This document shows positions 6,201 through 6,476 of a stretch of 6,476 bases of DNA, one piece after another. Location of the stretch: assembly GCA_900551395.1 (NCBI GenBank), contig URVX01000064.1, forward strand, positions 1-6,476, read 5' to 3'. The DNA is from an uncultured Subdoligranulum sp. Lineage in GTDB: Bacteria > Bacillota > Clostridia > Christensenellales > CAG-314. A program made the translations under genes and the position numbers. Below the pieces are notes generated by a model that was not told where the DNA came from, ran no database searches, and worked only from the letters and a program-made list of their open reading frames with translations. How positions within the stretch are numbered: the stretch's first letter is position 1; each line of letters starts with the position of its first letter.

Positions 6201-6476
6201 CACGGCGCCGTATTCGGTCACCGAGCTGGGCAGGCTTTCTACGGGAGCAGCCGTGACTCTGACCACTTCCACCTATGTATTTTTCAGCTGCTCCTCTCTG
6301 ACGGAGGTCGACCTCTCCGAAAGCGGAATAGCTTATCTCGGGCTTTATTCTTTCCAGCGCTGCTCGTCTTTGGAAAACATATCGCTGCCGCAGAATCTGA
6401 AGGGAATCGGTCAGTACGCTTTCCAGAATTGCGTGAAACTCAGTGAAATTCTTTTGCCCGAAGGGCTTCTGTCGAT
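163..6476 (+). CDS. Giant BspA-like leucine-rich-repeat surface lipoprotein (3' end outside window)
   Basis: Reading from ATG 163, the frame stays open for 2104 complete codons plus two bases, so the C-terminus is missing. Domains in order: lipoprotein signal (1-26, Cys26), small beta domain (38-114), two InlB B-repeats (117-186, 194-266), about five Fn3-like units (267-668), a third and a degenerate fourth B-repeat (670-741, 743-826), then an LRR_5/BspA-type array from about 827 to the end. The start is fixed by AAGGAGG at 148-154 and by the signal peptide that follows directly. Proteins of this family are cell-surface adhesins or binding proteins; the ligand cannot be read from the sequence. 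No catalytic domain is visible in the part present, and no frameshift or internal stop interrupts it. Anchoring is by lipid at the N-terminus; whether a C-terminal wall anchor also exists is unknown. No upstream operon partner is visible. The family call is firm; the adhesion role is inference. Confidence 0.92.
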   Translation, partial: MSKKKRFLLLLLIFVATVTLTALGACKPKPVAEGPETGVYYCDWGGEEHIIALNSGNRFTFVVKGDNKSGTYVLENGVLTFTFAKEEDGQISASYENESFTLSYGGEELRFLRKTAFVVTFDTAGGSEIESVSVVNGRAVSRPANDPVKEGFTFAGWYEDARFTRPFGFGTTAVTSNMTVFARFEPIAYGQSEYTVFFDLNYDGKQPESAETLNGKLLEAPQPERDGYVFKGWWISMYEDRDMLSYAYAEGMVFGEDTTLFALWQPENGPAEPVVYVSAEGVSWDGVGTGVKLVVINPLGAVVVNESIGATAGSSKNLEFANGIAGDYEIRLTAGDTTVVRYYKNKALNRVSKFSVADNGILVFQPVPHAVRYYIDVVCGDESHVHAHFDNGASVYFDFSNCKMRPEGIEFVVTAVADGYASSVSRPFVYLRKLPELTGLHLDTETDLLVWDAIGAASDYEVSVNGGAPVSTAGKNSFSLKEYSGEISVAVRAFALGYVSSDEAEFSFSKNQLATPSGIAVSDKTVSWNQVTDAESYIVSIGGKTFETDDCFLSLEETGIAWTQGAYYSLKVKAVGGQDSKWSDALNFGWYTAVSNLRYFRNIISWDHVAGVSSYWVRINGGAEREIAGGVNYAEINLTKAGENTIEVRCEEQAQTEESVVWTSLVVWAHTVTFDATGGENVAPIYAAVGDRVVLQDTTKKGYDFGGWYNVEGGAECNGAKFEQEFFSANADITLYASWTAHVYEITLDCGEFGTIGGERILTARVAYGADFVLPVPDVNFEIKVFMFWCASADGYGVVYTDADGKSRIKWPHTTEDIIIYAYYVDAINYVRDGDGYAVNAGPRISQVTHLIIPATYTPAPTDENPNPETLKVVSIQDYAFLNCTRLVSVSLPNTIRTISLTAFDGCKNIERYEVREIEGEVDPVYFAQDGTLLYKNIVMQGEIEIALVPATFTGSYRIPDAVTKITQGAFSRTKLEQIIVPASVKTVARSSFDNSTTLKSIVFEQSITEEISLTMNDSAIVACPNLVNLTLPARLKKFEKSEHEIFALFGKLENINIVGSFDGAVYASEDGVLFNAEKDTLLYYPASHLNDSGVYTVPAAVLNIGRRAFYTNPTVTKNKSTIKEIYIHANVRTIGEEAFAECASLTKAVFGASERPAGEMVIGKRASAKCSALSQLVFEESGTMKTVRETINETEIVSYVFEYTKSCGIKQIGEEAFLGCGEESVVLPSTLVSIGKNAFADSSKLVDIDLSHVRSDLLFGEYVFRNCKLLQSVEIPDNVGYIPFNSVFYGCSKLDSFVVSPTNPNYYADEQGVLYNADVTEIAYYPEGLVGEYIIPETIRGIGGGVFIGKTNITKITIPASVVSIGNGAFENCLNLDTVIFEAGNERLVIGDRAFYKCTSLKTLVLPDRTLSLGISCFDSSAIVDIDLGGTEIVGSSAFAGAGGLKTITIPASVTEIDSFAFRRSALVDIEFAPRATGDESMPYNVLKLGKNLFTSCASLQRVVFSDGLASIPESTFSDCRALTYVYVPKTVANGDNTVLGVEGFQRAIGERAFSNCVNLSEVEFGLGGTGDLSFAERAFWGCTSLKELKLPNRLGGVDNDMDAFQFGLKSVGGLSNPNAVMVFCEYDGRNSAGVESITVEENGSYFSSYDGVLYSANREVVVFCPPQKKGAVTIAKEAKTFRVSCFWNCSEITSIGFEAGGTVDFETPDVSNSFTYTTNALFYNCSKLTSIDFPARLTKIGEYSLSWGYGIVNSPHNNISSVTFAEGCRLKEIGKGAFKNSKITEIELPEGVATIGDMPFEGCQISELVVPDKLAANGFSALVAGLVGLKNIQCRSTCVNFKTVDGVLFSKDGSELFFCPTDKTVEVYTVPADVNKIGSYSFKDNSGIKAIAFADAESSLAIETCAFQNAAIESVTLPKRLVSIADRAFSGCADLLTVTFEQDCRLSTIGNYAFEKCSSLGAISIPDLTTSIGIWSFSECSSLKTVDFGENSQLISIGQCAFRNCSSLERFTAPYSVTELGRLSTGAAVTLTTSTYVFFSCSSLTEVDLSESGIAYLGLYSFQRCSSLENISLPQNLKGIGQYAFQNCVKLSEILLPEGLLS
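274..504 (+). other. Small beta-rich N-terminal domain (residues 38-114)
   Basis: After the linker comes a compact, strand-rich domain of about 77 residues. It begins GVYYCDWGG and contains alternating hydrophobic stretches such as RFTFVVKGD, a SGTYVLENG turn, LTFTFAKE, and a final strand ending LRFLRKT. The pattern GxY...F...G.Y...L.F.....L.Y.....F..K resembles small antiparallel beta domains that often precede InlB B-repeats in large clostridial surface proteins. I cannot name a Pfam family with certainty. It abuts the first B-repeat with almost no linker, so the two may act as one unit. Confidence 0.55.
511..720 (+). repeat. InlB B-repeat 1 (Flg_new / Listeria-Bacteroides repeat), residues 117-186
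   Basis: The unit carries the family landmarks in order: an opening VTFDTAGGS strand (119-127), the central GFTFAGWY (151-158), and a closing strand with TVFARFEP (179-186). InlB B-repeats are ubiquitin-like beta modules found in tandem in surface proteins of Bacillota and other groups, where they act as spacers or contribute to binding. The copy looks intact. Confidence 0.9.
742..960 (+). repeat. InlB B-repeat 2, residues 194-266
   Basis: This second copy opens with YTVFFDLNYDGKQ (194-206), has the core GYVFKGWW (227-234), and closes with LFALWQP (260-266). It is diverged from copy 1 at most positions, and its first turn reads NYDG where NGG or AGG is usual. A seven-residue linker (IAYGQSE) joins it to copy 1. 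The divergence argues against recent tandem duplication. Confidence 0.87.
961..2166 (+). repeat. About five Fn3-like beta-sandwich units, residues 267-668
   Basis: An aromatic landmark recurs at Trp284, Phe364, Trp451, Trp528 and Trp606, that is every 77-87 residues, which matches fibronectin type III domain length. In the last three units Trp is followed exactly nine residues later by Tyr (460, 537, 615) in the pattern W-D/N-x-V/I-x-x-A/V-x-x-Y-x-V, the hallmark of Fn3 B and C strands. The second unit keeps the spacing (Phe364 to Tyr373) with Phe replacing Trp. The first unit (SWDGVGTG, 283-290) lacks the Tyr and is the least certain; it may be another Ig-like fold. Such units usually act as rigid spacers in bacterial surface proteins. 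They lie between the two groups of B-repeats. Confidence 0.72.
2170..2385 (+). repeat. InlB B-repeat 3, residues 670-741
   Basis: The unit opens HTVTFDATGGENV (670-682), carries the core GYDFGGWY (702-709), and closes ITLYASWTA (733-741). It is the closest of the four copies to the family pattern. It follows the last Fn3-like unit directly and is separated from copies 1 and 2 by about 400 residues. Confidence 0.92.
2389..2640 (+). repeat. Degenerate InlB B-repeat 4, residues 743-826
   Basis: This unit opens with VYEITLDCGEFGTIGG and closes with DIIIYAYYVD, matching the first and last strands of a B-repeat. The central GYxFxGWY motif has decayed to VFMFWCAS (785-792), and the unit is longer than its neighbours (about 84 residues), with an extra acidic and Gly-rich turn near 794-806. 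It forms the junction with the leucine-rich array and may act as its N-terminal cap. Family assignment is by position and end strands only. Confidence 0.6.
2947..5748 (+). repeat. Five DGVLY-type inserts within the LRR array
   Basis: A distinct motif recurs inside the array: (E/D)-x-G-V-L-(Y/F), a short stretch, then a hydrophobic pair and Pro. Copies are QDGTLLYKN (929-937, bases 2947-2973; its Pro is residue 950), EDGVLFNA to YYP (1070-1086, 3370-3420), EQGVLYNA to YYP (1311-1327, 4093-4143), YDGVLYSA to FCP (1651-1667, 5113-5163) and DGVLFSKD to FCP (1847-1862, 5701-5748). Most are followed by a Y-x-I/V-P-x-x-V-x-x-I-G stretch that re-enters the normal LRR register. This motif is known from other BspA-like proteins and probably forms a beta-hairpin on the solenoid. 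Start-to-start spacing is irregular: 141, 241, 340 and about 196 residues. Confidence 0.75.
5941..6476 (+). repeat. Most regular LRR block, residues 1927-2104
   Basis: Here the landmark Cys residues fall at 1934, 1959, 1982, 2007, 2043, 2067 and 2090, giving spacings of 25, 23, 25, 36, 24 and 23. The single long step is explained by an extra Thr/Ala-rich loop of about 12 residues around 2027-2037 (TGAAVTLTTST). Cores read AFEKCSSL, SFSECSSL, AFRNCSSL, FFSCSSL and SFQRCSSL. The shared CSSL suggests these turns arose by more recent duplication than those earlier in the array, or are under tighter constraint. Confidence 0.8.

Larger units (their letters stand above)
2641..6476 (+). repeat. LRR_5 / BspA-type leucine-rich-repeat array, residues ~827-2104 (continues past window)
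   Basis: Units follow the pattern I-G-x-x-A-F-x-x-C-x-x-L-x-x-I-x-x-P-x-x-V, about 23-25 residues each, as in AFLNCTRLVSVSLP (880-893) and AFENCLNLDTVIFE (1371-1384). About 36 Cys residues occur from 884 on, most at the conserved x-C-x-x-L position. Not every turn is regular: longer loops occur near 1187-1206, 1530-1548, 1597-1645 and 1700-1722. LRR_5 arrays form a curved solenoid and in studied members such as Tannerella BspA mediate binding to host matrix proteins and to other bacteria. The binding role for this protein is inferred from the family. The array is still running at the window end, and no C-terminal cap is seen. Confidence 0.93.

Noticed and set aside
6036..6446. A 136-codon + strand frame near the window end
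   Set aside because: It lies wholly inside the most regular LRR block in a different frame, and its product shows no domain. The repeat pattern in the main frame is unbroken here.
2641..6476. CRISPR or DNA-level tandem repeat in the 3' part
   Set aside because: The repetition is at protein level with diverged codons. I see no identical direct repeats of CRISPR length separated by unique spacers.

Overview
The window holds one very large protein-coding gene on the + strand. It starts at 163 and is still open at the last base (6476), giving at least 2104 residues without a stop. The protein is a predicted surface lipoprotein of the BspA-like / LRR_5 leucine-rich-repeat class. I see no RNA gene, transposase, CRISPR array, second real gene or terminator. 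The long open frames on the - strand and in the other + frames lie inside this gene, are low-complexity in composition, and are shadows of it.

Likely source: a Gram-positive anaerobe of the Bacillota, probably a clostridial or Christensenellales-like gut bacterium. The clues are a near-perfect AAGGAGG ribosome binding site 8 nt before the ATG, a classical lipobox signal peptide, an AT-rich upstream region beside a mid-GC gene, and a domain mix (InlB B-repeats, Fn3-like modules, Cys-bearing LRR_5 repeats) common in uncultured gut clostridia. This placement is inference; no phylogenetic marker is present.

Layout: 1-162 is an upstream leader that is very AT-rich (about 12% GC in 1-60), with a GC-rich island at 61-120 that can fold back on itself, then the RBS. 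Residues 1-26 are a lipoprotein signal ending in Cys26. Residues 38-114 are a small beta-rich domain. Residues 117-186 and 194-266 are two InlB-type B-repeats. Residues 267-668 are about five Fn3-like beta-sandwich units with an aromatic landmark every 77-87 residues. Residues 670-741 are a third InlB B-repeat and 743-826 a degenerate fourth. From about residue 827 to the window end runs a long LRR_5 array, interrupted by five copies of a DGVLY-type insert and several irregular loops.

How it may work (inference): the lipid anchor holds the protein at the outer face of the membrane, the beta modules form a stalk that reaches through the wall, and the long LRR array is exposed for binding a partner such as host protein, another bacterium or a glycan. 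Nothing in the window identifies the ligand. The family is known; what deserves attention is the size, the domain order, the insert pattern in the LRR array and the structured-looking leader. I found no convincing evidence of a new biological system.
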